The notes beneath the pieces are model-generated. The model saw only the letters and a list, made by a program, of their open reading frames with translations. It made no database searches and was not told where the DNA came from. Positions 24,433 through 32,340 of a stretch of DNA of 49,562 bases are shown here, in pieces. Source of the stretch: Streptomyces sp. H27-H5. GTDB taxonomy: Bacteria > Actinomycetota > Actinomycetes > Streptomycetales > Streptomycetaceae. The translations under genes and the position numbers were made by a program. The stretch lies in contig NZ_JAPNLK010000064.1 in NCBI RefSeq assembly GCF_026627505.1, forward strand, positions 1 through 49,562. The letters are read 5' to 3'. Position 1 is the stretch's first letter, and each line of letters starts with the position of its first letter.

Positions 24433-24509
24433 ACGGATTCCCCCAGGAGATGTAAGTGCCTCTATGGCTTTCCGCATGCTACGAACGCCCGTGGTGCCCC
24501 GCCAGTCAA

Positions 24510-24526
24510 TTGACGCCGAGCGTCAA
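24510..24526. promoter_or_regulatory. Inverted repeat TTGACGC-n3-GCGTCAA between MFS and gpmA
   Basis: A perfect 7-bp inverted repeat with a CGA spacer, about 80 bp before the MFS start and 114 bp before gpmA. It could be an operator for either gene; no adjacent regulator gene is present. Confidence 0.5.
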
Positions 24527-24639
24527 ACGAGGCCCTCCCGAGGGCCGAACGAGAGGGTCCTGCGGCCCGTACGGAAGGCCCCGGATCCCCCTGGCACACC
24601 GCGCGCGAGCGCCCCGAGGCGTCCATTAGGCTCGTACGC

Positions 24640-25398
24640 ATGGCCGACGCACCGTACAAGCTGATCCTCCTCCGTCACGGCGAGAGCGAGTGGAACGCGA
24701 AGAACCTGTTCACCGGCTGGGTGGACGTCAATCTCAACGAGAAGGGCGAGAAGGAGGCGGTCCGCGGCGGTGAGCTGCTCAAGGACGCCGGCCTGCTCCC
24801 CGACGTCGTGCACACCTCGCTCCAGAAGCGCGCGATCCGCACCGCGCAGATGGCGCTGGAGGCAGCCGACCGCCACTGGATCCCCGTCCACCGCTCCTGG
24901 CGCCTGAACGAGCGCCACTACGGCGCCCTCCAGGGCAAGGACAAGGCCCAGACCCTCGCCGAGTTCGGCGAGGAGCAGTTCATGCTGTGGCGCCGCTCGT
25001 ACGACACCCCGCCGCCGGCCCTCGAAGACGGCACGGAGTACTCGCAGTCCGAGGACCCGCGCTACGCGACCATCCCGCCGGAGCTGCGCCCGAAGACCGA
25101 GTGCCTCAAGGACGTCGTCGTCCGCATGCTGCCGTACTGGTACGACGGCATCGTCCCGGACCTGCTCGCCGGCCGCACAGTCCTGGTCGCCGCGCACGGC
25201 AACTCGCTGCGCGCCCTGGTCAAGCACCTGGACGGCGTCTCCGACGAGGACATCGCGGGCCTCAACATCCCGACCGGCATCCCGCTCGCCTACGAGCTGG
25301 ACGCCGAGTTCAAGCCCCTCAAGCCGGGCGGCACCTACCTCGACCCGGCCGCCGCCGCGGCCGCCATCGAGGCCGTCAAGAACCAGGGCAAGAAGTAA
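24640..25398 (+). CDS. gpmA: 2,3-bisphosphoglycerate-dependent phosphoglycerate mutase
   Basis: 252 aa, ATG at 24640. The phosphohistidine motif LRHGESEWN carries catalytic His13. ERHYGALQGKDKA and the second catalytic His in VAAHGNSLRALVKHL are also present. It interconverts 3- and 2-phosphoglycerate in glycolysis and gluconeogenesis. The length is typical for dPGM (about 250 aa). TAGGCT at 24627-24632 lies 7 nt before the ATG with no Shine-Dalgarno, so the mRNA is probably leaderless. Very uniform GC-ending codons suggest high expression. Confidence 0.97.
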   Translation: MADAPYKLILLRHGESEWNAKNLFTGWVDVNLNEKGEKEAVRGGELLKDAGLLPDVVHTSLQKRAIRTAQMALEAADRHWIPVHRSWRLNERHYGALQGKDKAQTLAEFGEEQFMLWRRSYDTPPPALEDGTEYSQSEDPRYATIPPELRPKTECLKDVVVRMLPYWYDGIVPDLLAGRTVLVAAHGNSLRALVKHLDGVSDEDIAGLNIPTGIPLAYELDAEFKPLKPGGTYLDPAAAAAAIEAVKNQGKK

Positions 25399-25414
25399 CC
25401 CCCACGCACGAACC

Positions 25415-25450
25415 AGCCCCCACCCGCCGATACCTGGCGGGCGGGGGCTT
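25415..25450 (+). terminator. Terminator of gpmA
   Basis: AGCCCCCACCCGCC at 25415-25428 pairs with GGCGGGCGGGGGCT at 25436-25449 (7-nt loop), followed by TCTCGTT. Confidence 0.8.
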
Positions 25451-25518
25451 CTCGTTGACCGGGGCCGGGCGGCGCCGGAGGGATGAGCAGGTCACGTCGG
25501 CGAACACACCGAACAAGT

Positions 25519-25560
25519 GCGAAGGGCCCCGTCCGACGGGATCGGACGGGGCCCTCGCTT
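25519..25560 (-). terminator. Long hairpin ending the Cys-rich small gene
   Basis: AAGGGCCCCGTCCGA (from 25522) faces TCGGACGGGGCCCT (25542-25555). Together with flanking GCGA/TCGC the stem is about 17 bp with one bulge. Lying between gpmA and the convergent Cys-rich gene, it probably serves that gene and backs up the gpmA terminator. Confidence 0.75.
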
Positions 25561-25582
25561 ACGTGCGTACGTGCGGCCGGGG

Positions 25583-25732
25583 TCAGCCGCCGCACTGGCA
25601 GGGGGCGCCGGACTGGCAGCCGCAGCCGCAGCCCGAGCCGCACCCACAGGCCGCGAGCAACGGCAGGCGGAGCGGTTCCCGGGGCTGCGGCTGCTCGTGT
25701 TCCGGGGTGATGGGGACGGGGGAATCGGACAT
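25583..25732 (-). CDS. 49-aa Cys-rich, possibly metal-binding protein
   Basis: 49 aa from the ATG at 25732, with a strong GAGGAGG 4 nt upstream. The N-terminal half is acidic and Pro-rich (MSDSPVPITPEHEQPQPREP), then LRLPLLAACGCGSG leads to a tail of CGC and CQC repeats (seven Cys in the last ~21 residues, ending QCGG). Alternating Cys-Gly-Cys is typical of metallothionein-like metal chelation or Zn/Fe-S binding. It has no signal peptide. The gene stands alone between gpmA and phoU. I do not recognise a named family. A RiPP precursor is an alternative, but no modification genes are nearby. Confidence 0.72.
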   Translation of the reverse strand: MSDSPVPITPEHEQPQPREPLRLPLLAACGCGSGCGCGCQSGAPCQCGG

Positions 25733-25862
25733 GGATCCTCCTCGCAGGCGGCGTGCGCACAGGTCGTCGTACGGCGTGGTGCCTTCGTGCCTTCGCCTCA
25801 TTCATGCCCAGCCGCACCGGCGCGTCAACGGCGCATTGGGGCTCGGCCCGATCCGCCCGGCG

Positions 25863-25910
25863 CCCGCTCCGACCCGCGAGGACTCCCGCTCCGACCCGCG
25901 AGGATTCCCG
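25863..25910. repeat. 22-bp tandem duplication downstream of phoU
   Basis: CCCGCTCCGACCCGCGAGGA plus 2 nt at 25863-25884 is repeated at 25885-25906 with one change, followed by CCCG. It is non-coding and lies between phoU and the Cys-rich gene. Confidence 0.7.
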
Positions 25911-25940
25911 CACCCGACCCCGTCCGACGTGTCACACGCG

Positions 25941-26618
25941 TCAGACGCCCTCCACCTGCGTCGGCTGCTGGAGCTCGTCCGCGTGCTCGCCCGTCACCAG
26001 GTACACGACGCGCTTCGCGACCGACACCGCGTGGTCCGCGAACCGCTCGTAGTACCGGCCCAGCAGCGTCACGTCGACGGCCGTCTCGATGCCGTGCTTC
26101 CAGCGGTCGTCCATCAGGTGCTGGAACAGCGTGCGGTGCAGCTGGTCCATCTCGTCGTCGTCCTGCTCCAGCTGGAGGGCCAGGTCGACGTCCTTCGTGA
26201 TGATGACCTCGGCCGCCTTCGCCATCAGGCGCTGCGCCAGCTGACCCATCTCCAGGATGGTCGCGTGCAGGTCACGCGGTACCGCCGTGTCCGGGAAGCG
26301 CAGCCGCGCCAGCTTCGCCACGTGCTGCGCCAGGTCGCCGGAGCGCTCCAGGTCGGCGCTCATCCGCAGCGAGGTCACGACGATGCGCAGGTCGGTGGCG
26401 ACCGGCTGCTGCCGGGCCAGCAGGGCGATGGCCCGCGCCTCCAGGTCGTGCTGGAGGTCGTCGACCTTCTGATCCCCGGCGATGACGCTCTCGGCCAGCT
26501 TCAGGTCGGCGTCGAGCATCGAGGTCGTGGCCCGCCCGATCGCGGAACCGACGAGCCGGGCCATCTCGACCAGGCTTTCTCCGATCGAGTCCAGTTCCTC
26601 GTGGTACGCGTCGCGCAT
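25941..26618 (-). CDS. phoU: PhoU, phosphate signalling regulator
   Basis: 225 aa, ATG at 26618 with GAGAGGGA upstream. Two PhoU three-helix repeats are seen, with the metal-site motif region around LEARAIALLARQQPVATDLR (first repeat) and the related segment ERFADHAVSVAKRV in the second. It begins MRDAYHEELDSIGESLVEMARLV as in actinobacterial PhoU. It links the Pst transporter to the PhoR kinase; pst genes are not in the window. It is divergent from phoR across 230 bp that contains PHO-box-like repeats, so it is probably activated by PhoP under phosphate limitation. Confidence 0.95.
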   Translation of the reverse strand: MRDAYHEELDSIGESLVEMARLVGSAIGRATTSMLDADLKLAESVIAGDQKVDDLQHDLEARAIALLARQQPVATDLRIVVTSLRMSADLERSGDLAQHVAKLARLRFPDTAVPRDLHATILEMGQLAQRLMAKAAEVIITKDVDLALQLEQDDDEMDQLHRTLFQHLMDDRWKHGIETAVDVTLLGRYYERFADHAVSVAKRVVYLVTGEHADELQQPTQVEGV

Positions 26619-26746
26619 GGTGGTCCCTCTCTCGACTGCTCGCCCGCTGATGTCGCGGGCTCTTACTACTACTGCCCTATCGCTGCGTGGCTTCTTGCCT
26701 CACGTTGCCACGGTGGGCCTCGAACGCGTCCGACTCCGGCACCGCA

Positions 26747-26775
26747 AGTGAATCAACCCCGTCGCCAGGGTGAAC
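26747..26775. promoter_or_regulatory. PHO-box-like direct repeats between phoU and phoR
   Basis: On the minus strand GTTCACC (26775-26769) and ATTCACT (26753-26747) are spaced exactly 22 bp apart, two 11-bp units. This is the spacing of Streptomyces PhoP direct-repeat units (consensus GTTCACC). The site lies between the divergent phoU and phoRP promoters. Confidence 0.6.
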
Positions 26776-26848
26776 TCTGGGCGACGAGTGTTCGAGCTGC
26801 CACCCGAACGGCTGTGGAAGTGTCGTTGCACCTGCTTAACCTGGGTGC

Positions 26849-28087
26849 ATGGACGTGAACGCGGCGGTCGCCGCAGCTGCAGCGATCGCCGGTCTTTGCA
26901 CCGGTGTGATCGCGATGCTGGCGTTCCGCTGGAGCGAGCGCGACCAGGCCCGCCCCACCCGGAGCTCCATGCGCCCCGACATCAACGCGGTGCTCCCGCC
27001 CGGCGTGGACACCGTGCTCTCCGTGCTCCGCTCCTCCGCCGTCGTCCTCGACGAGGGCGACGCGGTGGTCAAGGCCAGCTCGGCGGCGTACGCCCTGGGG
27101 TTGGTCCGCGGCGGCAAGCTCGCCGTGGAACCCATGCTCCACATGGCGCGCGACACCCGCCGGGACGGCGAGATACGACAGATCGAACTGGACCTGCCCC
27201 GCCGCGGCACCGGCCGCGGCGAGGCCCTCGCGGTCTCCGCCCGCGTGGCACCGCTGGGCTCCCGCCTGGTGCTGCTGCTCGTCGAGGACCTCACCGAGGC
27301 CCGCCGCATCGAGGCGGTGCGCCGCGACTTCGTCGCGAACGTGTCGCACGAGCTGAAGACCCCCGTCGGGGCGATCTCCCTCCTCTCGGAGGCGGTCATG
27401 GACGCCTGCGACGACCCCGAGGCGGTCAGCCGCTTCGCGGGCCGGATGCAGATCGAGTCCACCCGCCTGATCAACCTCGTACAGGAGCTCATCGACCTCT
27501 CCCGGGTGCAGAACGACGAGGCCCTGGAGGACGCCGAGCCCGTGCGGGTGGACACCCTCGTGGCCGAGGCGATCGACCGCTGTCGGCACACGGCCACCTC
27601 CAAGCAGATCACCATGGCCGCCGGCGGCACCGCCGAACTGCGGGTGTGGGGACATCGGGGGCAGCTGGCGGCCGCCCTCGGAAACCTGGTGGAGAACGCC
27701 GTCAACTACAGCCCGGCCCGCACCCGCGTCGGCATCGCCGCGCGCCGGGTCACCGCGCCGGGAGGAGACTTGATCGAGATAGCCGTGACCGACCAGGGCA
27801 TCGGCATCCCGGAGAAGGACCGCGAGCGTGTCTTCGAGCGCTTCTACCGCGTGGACCCGGCCCGCTCCCGCGCCACGGGAGGAACCGGACTGGGCCTCGC
27901 GATCGTGAAGCACGTGGCGGCATCGCACGGCGGGGAGGTGTCGGTGTGGAGCTCCGAGGGCCAAGGCTCCACGTTCACCCTGCGCCTGCCCGAAGCGGCC
28001 GCGCAGGCCCCTGCGACGGCCCCCGCACCCGCCCGACCCCTGCTTGAAACAGAAACAGCCATCCCTGCCCCGGAGGTCCTTCCGTGA
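26849..28087 (+). CDS. phoR: PhoR (SenX3-type) sensor histidine kinase
   Basis: 412 aa, ATG at 26849. One N-terminal membrane helix (about 4-26) is followed by a PAS-like region (about 45-150), the HisKA H-box VSHELKTP with His167, an N-box LVENAVNYSP, and G-boxes DQGIGIPEKD and GGTGLGLAIVKHV. It ends in an Ala/Pro tail. It phosphorylates PhoP when phosphate is scarce. TAACCT at 26837-26842 is 6 nt before the ATG without a Shine-Dalgarno, so it is leaderless. Its stop overlaps the phoP start by 4 nt (GTGA), so translation is coupled. Confidence 0.95.
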   Translation: MDVNAAVAAAAAIAGLCTGVIAMLAFRWSERDQARPTRSSMRPDINAVLPPGVDTVLSVLRSSAVVLDEGDAVVKASSAAYALGLVRGGKLAVEPMLHMARDTRRDGEIRQIELDLPRRGTGRGEALAVSARVAPLGSRLVLLLVEDLTEARRIEAVRRDFVANVSHELKTPVGAISLLSEAVMDACDDPEAVSRFAGRMQIESTRLINLVQELIDLSRVQNDEALEDAEPVRVDTLVAEAIDRCRHTATSKQITMAAGGTAELRVWGHRGQLAAALGNLVENAVNYSPARTRVGIAARRVTAPGGDLIEIAVTDQGIGIPEKDRERVFERFYRVDPARSRATGGTGLGLAIVKHVAASHGGEVSVWSSEGQGSTFTLRLPEAAAQAPATAPAPARPLLETETAIPAPEVLP

Positions 28088-28764
28088 CCCGAGTGCTCGT
28101 CGTCGAGGATGAGGAATCCTTCAGCGACGCCCTGTCCTACATGCTCCGCAAGGAGGGATTCGAGGTCGCGATCGCCGCGACCGGGCCCGACGGGCTCGAC
28201 GAGTTCGAGCGCAACGGCGCCGACCTCGTCCTCCTCGACCTGATGCTCCCCGGCCTGCCCGGTACCGAGGTCTGCCGGCAGCTGCGCGGCCGTTCCAACG
28301 TCCCCGTGATCATGGTGACCGCCAAGGACAGCGAGATCGACAAGGTCGTCGGGCTGGAGATAGGAGCCGACGACTACGTCACCAAGCCCTTCTCCTCGCG
28401 GGAGCTGGTCGCCCGCATCCGCGCGGTGCTGCGCCGCCGCGGCGAGCCGGAGGAGGTCACCCCGGCGGCCCTGGAGGCCGGTCCGGTACGGATGGACGTC
28501 GACCGGCACGTGGTCACCGTCTCCGGCGGCAAGGTGGACCTCCCGCTCAAGGAGTTCGACCTGCTGGAGATGCTGCTGCGCAACGCGGGCCGCGTACTGA
28601 CCCGCATGCAGCTCATCGACCGGGTCTGGGGCGCCGACTACGTCGGCGACACCAAGACCCTCGACGTCCACGTCAAGCGCCTGCGCGCCAAGATCGAGCC
28701 GGACCCGGGCGCCCCGCGCTACCTGGTCACCGTGCGCGGCCTGGGCTACAAGTTCGAGCCGTAG
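28084..28764 (+). CDS. phoP: PhoP response regulator
   Basis: 226 aa, GTG at 28084 within the GTGA overlap with phoR. The receiver domain has the acidic pair in VVEDEE, phospho-acceptor Asp52 (LVLLDLMLPG), Thr in VTAKDSEID and Lys in DDYVTKPFSSREL. The OmpR winged helix carries KEFDLLEMLLRNAGRVLTR and the recognition part TKTLDVHVKRLRAKIE. It binds PHO boxes and controls phosphate uptake, alkaline phosphatases, teichuronic acid, and antibiotic and nitrogen genes (cross-talk with GlnR, also encoded in this window). Confidence 0.97.
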   Translation: MTRVLVVEDEESFSDALSYMLRKEGFEVAIAATGPDGLDEFERNGADLVLLDLMLPGLPGTEVCRQLRGRSNVPVIMVTAKDSEIDKVVGLEIGADDYVTKPFSSRELVARIRAVLRRRGEPEEVTPAALEAGPVRMDVDRHVVTVSGGKVDLPLKEFDLLEMLLRNAGRVLTRMQLIDRVWGADYVGDTKTLDVHVKRLRAKIEPDPGAPRYLVTVRGLGYKFEP

Positions 28765-28775
28765 GCCGGCGCCGC

Positions 28776-28797
28776 CGACCCGACCCGGGTCGGGTCG
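28776..28797. repeat. 22-bp perfect palindrome after phoP
   Basis: CGACCCGACCC is followed immediately by its exact reverse complement. It lies 12 bp after the phoP stop and just before the main terminator, and may add to termination. Confidence 0.7.
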
Positions 28798-28801
28798 CAC
28801 C

Positions 28802-28847
28802 ACGGGAAGGGCCCCCGACCGCCGGAGCGGTCGGGGGCCCTTCCCGT
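28802..28847 (+). terminator. Strong terminator of phoRP
   Basis: A perfect 20-bp stem (28802-28821 with 28828-28847) closes a 6-nt loop. The left arm begins ACGGGAAGGGCCCCC. The facing lipoprotein gene ends 24 bp further, so it probably works in both directions. Confidence 0.85.
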
Positions 28848-28870
28848 ACGTACGTCGTGACGGCCGGGGC

Positions 28871-29548
28871 TCAGTGCCCGGCGCTCTGCGACGGGGAGCC
28901 CGAGGGCTTGCCCGAGGCGGAACCGGAGGGGGTGCCCGCGGCGGACCCGGAGGGACCACCGGACGGGGTGCCCGAGGGGGACCCGGAGGCGGACCCGGAC
29001 GGGGAGGCCGACGGGCTCGGCGCGGCGACCGGGGCCACGGTCGGGCCATAGCCCGCGTACATGCCCGCGGCCGGGACCACGAAGGCGTCCAGCGCCACGT
29101 CGCCGGTGCTGCTGAGCTGGAAGGTGACCTTCTGGACGTTGCCGTCCTCGACGGCCTCGCGGCCGCCCACGACCACGGCGGAGGCGTTGCCCGCGCCGCC
29201 CAGGACGACGGAGCCGCCGGCCGGCACGGTGATCTTGCCCGCGCCCTCGGCGTTCTTCAGGACGACCTTGCTCTTGCCACCCGCGAGGGTGATGCCGTCA
29301 AGGGTCTGCGCCTGGGTGCCGGTGTTGAAGACCGTCGCCGAGACGGCCGCCGGGCCCTTCTTGTCCTGCTCGCTCTGGGTGATCACCAGGGCGTTCTGGA
29401 TCTTGATGTCGCCCTTGGTGATGGCGGCGTTGTCCGGCTTGATCTCGAGGGTCTGGGCGTTGTTGCCCGCTCCGCATGCGGCGAGCGCAGCGATCGAGAA
29501 GACGACGGCGGTAGCGGCGAGGGCGCCGCGTCGAAGGCTGCGGCTCAC
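28871..29548 (-). CDS. Lipoprotein with Ser/Gly/Pro-rich tail (DUF461-like)
   Basis: 225 aa, GTG at 29548, with AAGGAG about 12 nt upstream. The signal peptide ends in the lipobox LAAC (Cys25), so the mature protein is lipid anchored outside the membrane. Residues ~30-165 are beta-rich (for example ALVITQSEQDKKGPAAVSATVFNTG), resembling the PCu(A)C/DUF461 copper-chaperone-like fold. No Met/His copper cluster is visible, so copper binding is doubtful. The last ~50 residues are PSGS-type repeats, a flexible wall-spanning tail. It converges with phoP. Confidence 0.82.
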   Translation of the reverse strand: MSRSLRRGALAATAVVFSIAALAACGAGNNAQTLEIKPDNAAITKGDIKIQNALVITQSEQDKKGPAAVSATVFNTGTQAQTLDGITLAGGKSKVVLKNAEGAGKITVPAGGSVVLGGAGNASAVVVGGREAVEDGNVQKVTFQLSSTGDVALDAFVVPAAGMYAGYGPTVAPVAAPSPSASPSGSASGSPSGTPSGGPSGSAAGTPSGSASGKPSGSPSQSAGH

Positions 29549-30161
29549 GGCGGCGGCAACTCCTTGGACGTTCGGACGGAGGGTGGACGCCCCCAGCCAG
29601 TGCGCTGGGAGGTTCCCCCTGGGGCGGCTGAGGTAAAGCCGTCCTAAGGGTGTGTCAGCGCGCTTAGGTTACCGAGCCGCCGCCCCGCCCCCGCACCCGA
29701 CCCTCCGCAGGGCGCCGGCCGCCCTGCGTCGGTTCGGCGATCACCCCGCGATCTTCGGGGGATCCGTCCGTGATCTCGCATTCCCCATATCGTGCGCGGG
29801 CTGTTCGGTGATCAATTCCGGGAATCCTCCGAACACCCCTCGATGATCAATTCGAGATTGGGCCGGAACCGCTCCGTACGTCCGCCCGCCAGTCGAACGG
29901 AGTAGTCGGGTTTTCGGTTGCGGAAACGGGCAAAACGGGATGTACATCACACTGGACGGGGTACCTGTCAGGTGTAACGTGGCCGTTTCTCCTGGTCCGC
30001 ACAGCACCTCCGACCTGCGAATACCCCCTTCCGCAAGCCCTTCGCAGCACGTTCGTGTCGCTGTTGTCAAGCCCCGAGATGTGCCCTGACCTGCGAAAAC
30101 GCCATTCATAACAGTCCGTTCTCGTGTTACCCTGGATAGCCACGGAAGGGGTACCTGTCAC
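29549..30161. other. 613-bp intergenic region upstream of carD
   Basis: No convincing gene: frames here lack the GC third-position bias and the AT content is above average. It contains TGATCAATTC at 29809-29818 and again at 29844-29853. A 13-bp direct repeat GGGGTACCTGTCA lies at 29958-29970 and 30148-30160, the second copy ending just before the carD ATG. A plausible carD promoter is TTCATA (30105-30110), 17 nt, then TACCCT (30128-30133). The left end carries the lipoprotein promoter. Confidence 0.5.
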
Positions 30162-30644
30162 ATGACGTTCAAGGTTGGCGACACCGTGGTCTATCCCCAT
30201 CACGGGGCCGCGCTGATCGAGGCCATTGAGACTCGTCAGATCAAAGGCGTGGACAAGACCTACTTGGTGCTCAAGGTCGCCCAGGGCGACCTGACGGTTC
30301 GTGTGCCTGCGGACAATGCGGAGTTCGTCGGCGTTCGCGACGTAGTCGGCCAGGACGGGCTGGACCGGGTCTTCGAGGTGCTTCGCGCACCGTATGCCGA
30401 AGAGCCGACGAACTGGTCCCGGCGCTACAAGGCAAATCTGGAGAAGCTCGCTTCTGGCGATGTCATCAAGGTCGCCGAGGTCGTGCGTGACCTGTGGCGT
30501 CGTGAGCGTGAGCGCGGGCTTTCCGCTGGTGAGAAGCGCATGCTCGCCAAGGCGCGCCAGATCCTGGTGAGTGAACTCGCGCTCGCCGAGAACACCAACG
30601 AGGACAAGGCCGAGGCTCTCCTCGACGAGGTTCTCGCGTCCTGA
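30162..30644 (+). CDS. carD: CarD-family RNA polymerase-binding regulator
   Basis: 160 aa, ATG at 30162; GGAAGGGG lies 10-17 nt upstream. The N-terminal RNAP-interaction (Tudor-like) domain has FKVGDTVVYPHHGAALIEAIE. The C-terminal helical domain has NWSRRYKANLEKLASGD and KLASGDVIKVAEVVRDLWRRE, with the Trp that wedges open the -10 region. CarD stabilises open complexes at rRNA and many other promoters. Codon use is less GC-biased at third positions than in neighbours (many T-ending codons in the first 120 codons). carD-ispD-ispF order is conserved in actinobacteria. Confidence 0.97.
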   Translation: MTFKVGDTVVYPHHGAALIEAIETRQIKGVDKTYLVLKVAQGDLTVRVPADNAEFVGVRDVVGQDGLDRVFEVLRAPYAEEPTNWSRRYKANLEKLASGDVIKVAEVVRDLWRRERERGLSAGEKRMLAKARQILVSELALAENTNEDKAEALLDEVLAS

Positions 30645-31000
30645 CGCGAACACCGGTCGCACACAACCGGTCGTACACAGTCGTGCCGCGGTGCCCGATG
30701 ACAAGGAAACTTGTCGCCGGGCGCTGCGGCATGTCTGTACCCATGCTTGCGCACACTGCCTGCGCTGCTTGTCCCAGCAACTTCCATGGAACGCGCTCCG
30801 CGGTGCCCACCCTGCTGGTTTTCACCCCGTGGTGCAAGCCCCACCGAAGTGCGGACCACCAAAGTGCCGACCTCACTGGCGTGCCGGGTCCGGGCAGCCG
30901 GCTCGACCGGTCGTCACGGAAGGGGCGAGGGCGTCGCACCCGGCACCCCTGAGGCCATACCCATGTCGGCCGAAGTCACAAACCTGGCTCGGAGTCACTG
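30645..31000. other. Gap between carD and ispD with 14-bp tandem repeat
   Basis: 356 bp without a gene I can support. A 14-bp unit ACCGGTCGCACACA at 30652-30665 is repeated at 30666-30679 with one change. The ispD ribosome binding site CGGAG is at 30987-30991. Short frames at 30683-31001 lack codon bias. Confidence 0.5.
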
Positions 31001-31747
31001 ATGTCTGACGCAACGCGCACCCCCCGCACCGCCGCCGTGATCCCGGCCGCCGGGCGCGGGCTGCGCCTCGGTCCCGGCGCCCCCAAGGCGCTGCGGACCC
31101 TCGGCGGGATCCCGATGCTGATCCACGCCGTCCGCGCGATGGCCCGCTCCCGCGCGGTCTCCCTCGTCGTGGTCGTCGCCCCGCCCGACGGCGCCCCCGG
31201 GGTGCGCCGCATGCTCGACGAGCACGCGCTGCCCGAGCGGACCGAGATCCTCGTGGTGCCCGGCGGGGAGACCCGCCAGGAGTCCGTGCGCGCCGGTCTC
31301 GCCGCGCTGCCGGCCGACGTCACCGCCGTGCTGATCCACGACGCGGCCCGGCCGCTGGTGCCCGTGGACACCGTCGACTCCGTCGTCGAGGCCGTCCGTC
31401 AGGGCGCCCCCGCCGTGGTGCCGGCGCTGCCGTTGGCCGACACCGTCAAGGAGGTCGAGCCCGGGAAGCCCGGCGAGCCCGAGCCGGTGGTCGCCACGCC
31501 CGAGCGGGCCCGTCTGCGCGCCGTGCAGACCCCGCAGGGCTTCGACCTCGCCACGCTCGTACGGGCCCACGAGCGGGTCGCCGTACGCGGCGAGGGAGCG
31601 ACCGACGACGCCGGCATGGTGGAACAGCTGGGCGTCACCGTCGTGGTGGTGCCCGGCCACGAAGAGGCCTTCAAGGTCACCCGTCCGCTCGACCTGGTCC
31701 TCGCCGAGGCCGTACTCGCCCGCAGGAGGGCCACCGATGCCTACTAG
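31001..31747 (+). CDS. ispD: IspD, 2-C-methyl-D-erythritol 4-phosphate cytidylyltransferase
   Basis: 248 aa, ATG at 31001. The nucleotide-binding P-loop-like motif is AAVIPAAGRGLRLGPGAPKAL; HDAARPLVP and VVATPERARLRAVQTPQGF are other family blocks. It makes CDP-methylerythritol from MEP and CTP in the non-mevalonate isoprenoid pathway. It overlaps the ispF start by 11 nt, so the two are translationally coupled. Confidence 0.97.
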   Translation: MSDATRTPRTAAVIPAAGRGLRLGPGAPKALRTLGGIPMLIHAVRAMARSRAVSLVVVVAPPDGAPGVRRMLDEHALPERTEILVVPGGETRQESVRAGLAALPADVTAVLIHDAARPLVPVDTVDSVVEAVRQGAPAVVPALPLADTVKEVEPGKPGEPEPVVATPERARLRAVQTPQGFDLATLVRAHERVAVRGEGATDDAGMVEQLGVTVVVVPGHEEAFKVTRPLDLVLAEAVLARRRATDAY

Positions 31748-32249
31748 TCCCCAGATCCCGATCCCGCAGGTCGGCATCGGCACCGACGTGCACGCCTTCG
31801 AGGCCGGCCGCGAACTGTGGTGCGCGGGCCTTCTGTGGGAGGGAGAGGACGGCCTCGCCGGCCACTCCGACGGCGACGTCGCCGCCCACGCGGCCTGTGA
31901 CGCCCTCTTCTCCGCCGCCGGCGTCGGCGACCTCGGCGCGCACTTCGGCACCTCCCGCCCCGAGTGGTCCGGCGCCGCCGGGGTCACCCTGCTGGCGGAG
32001 GCCGCCCGGATCGTGCGGGCCGAGGGCTTCGAGATCGGCAACATCGCGATCCAGGTGATCGGCGTCCGCCCGAAGATCGGCAGGCGGCGCGATGAGGCAC
32101 AGAAGGCGCTCGCCGCCGCGGCGGGCGCCCCCGTCGCCGTGTCCGGAACCACGACCGACGGCCTGGGCCTGACCGGCCGGGCCGAGGGCCTCGCCGCCAT
32201 CGCCACGGCCCTCGTCTACCGGACGAACAGTGGGAAATCGCCCGAGTGA
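31737..32249 (+). CDS. ispF: IspF, MECDP synthase
   Basis: 170 aa, ATG at 31737 with AGGAGG at 31724-31729, inside the end of ispD. The metal ligands are seen in GTDVHAF (Asp17, His19) and GHSDGDVAAHA. The C-terminal TTTDGLGLTGRAEGLAAIA matches the family. It cyclises CDP-ME 2-phosphate to MECDP. A hairpin (32285-32310) lies between it and cysS. Confidence 0.97.
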   Translation: MPTSPQIPIPQVGIGTDVHAFEAGRELWCAGLLWEGEDGLAGHSDGDVAAHAACDALFSAAGVGDLGAHFGTSRPEWSGAAGVTLLAEAARIVRAEGFEIGNIAIQVIGVRPKIGRRRDEAQKALAAAAGAPVAVSGTTTDGLGLTGRAEGLAAIATALVYRTNSGKSPE

Positions 32250-32284
32250 GAGCGTTCGCGCCGGGTCCCGCGCCACAAACGTCA

Positions 32285-32310
32285 CCCCGCGTCCCCAAAG
32301 GGTCGCGGGG
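32285..32310 (+). terminator. Hairpin between ispF and cysS
   Basis: CCCCGCG at 32285-32291 pairs with CGCGGGG at 32304-32310, with CCC/GGG pairing inside. There is no T-run, and it also sits in the cysS -35 region. Confidence 0.5.
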
Positions 32311-32340
32311 CACTGCTACGCGCGCACTACCCTGGATGCC

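Noticed and set aside
29741..30109. Possible gene in the carD upstream gap
   Set aside because: No third-position GC bias, no ribosome binding site and no recognisable sequence; the DNA is better explained as regulatory.
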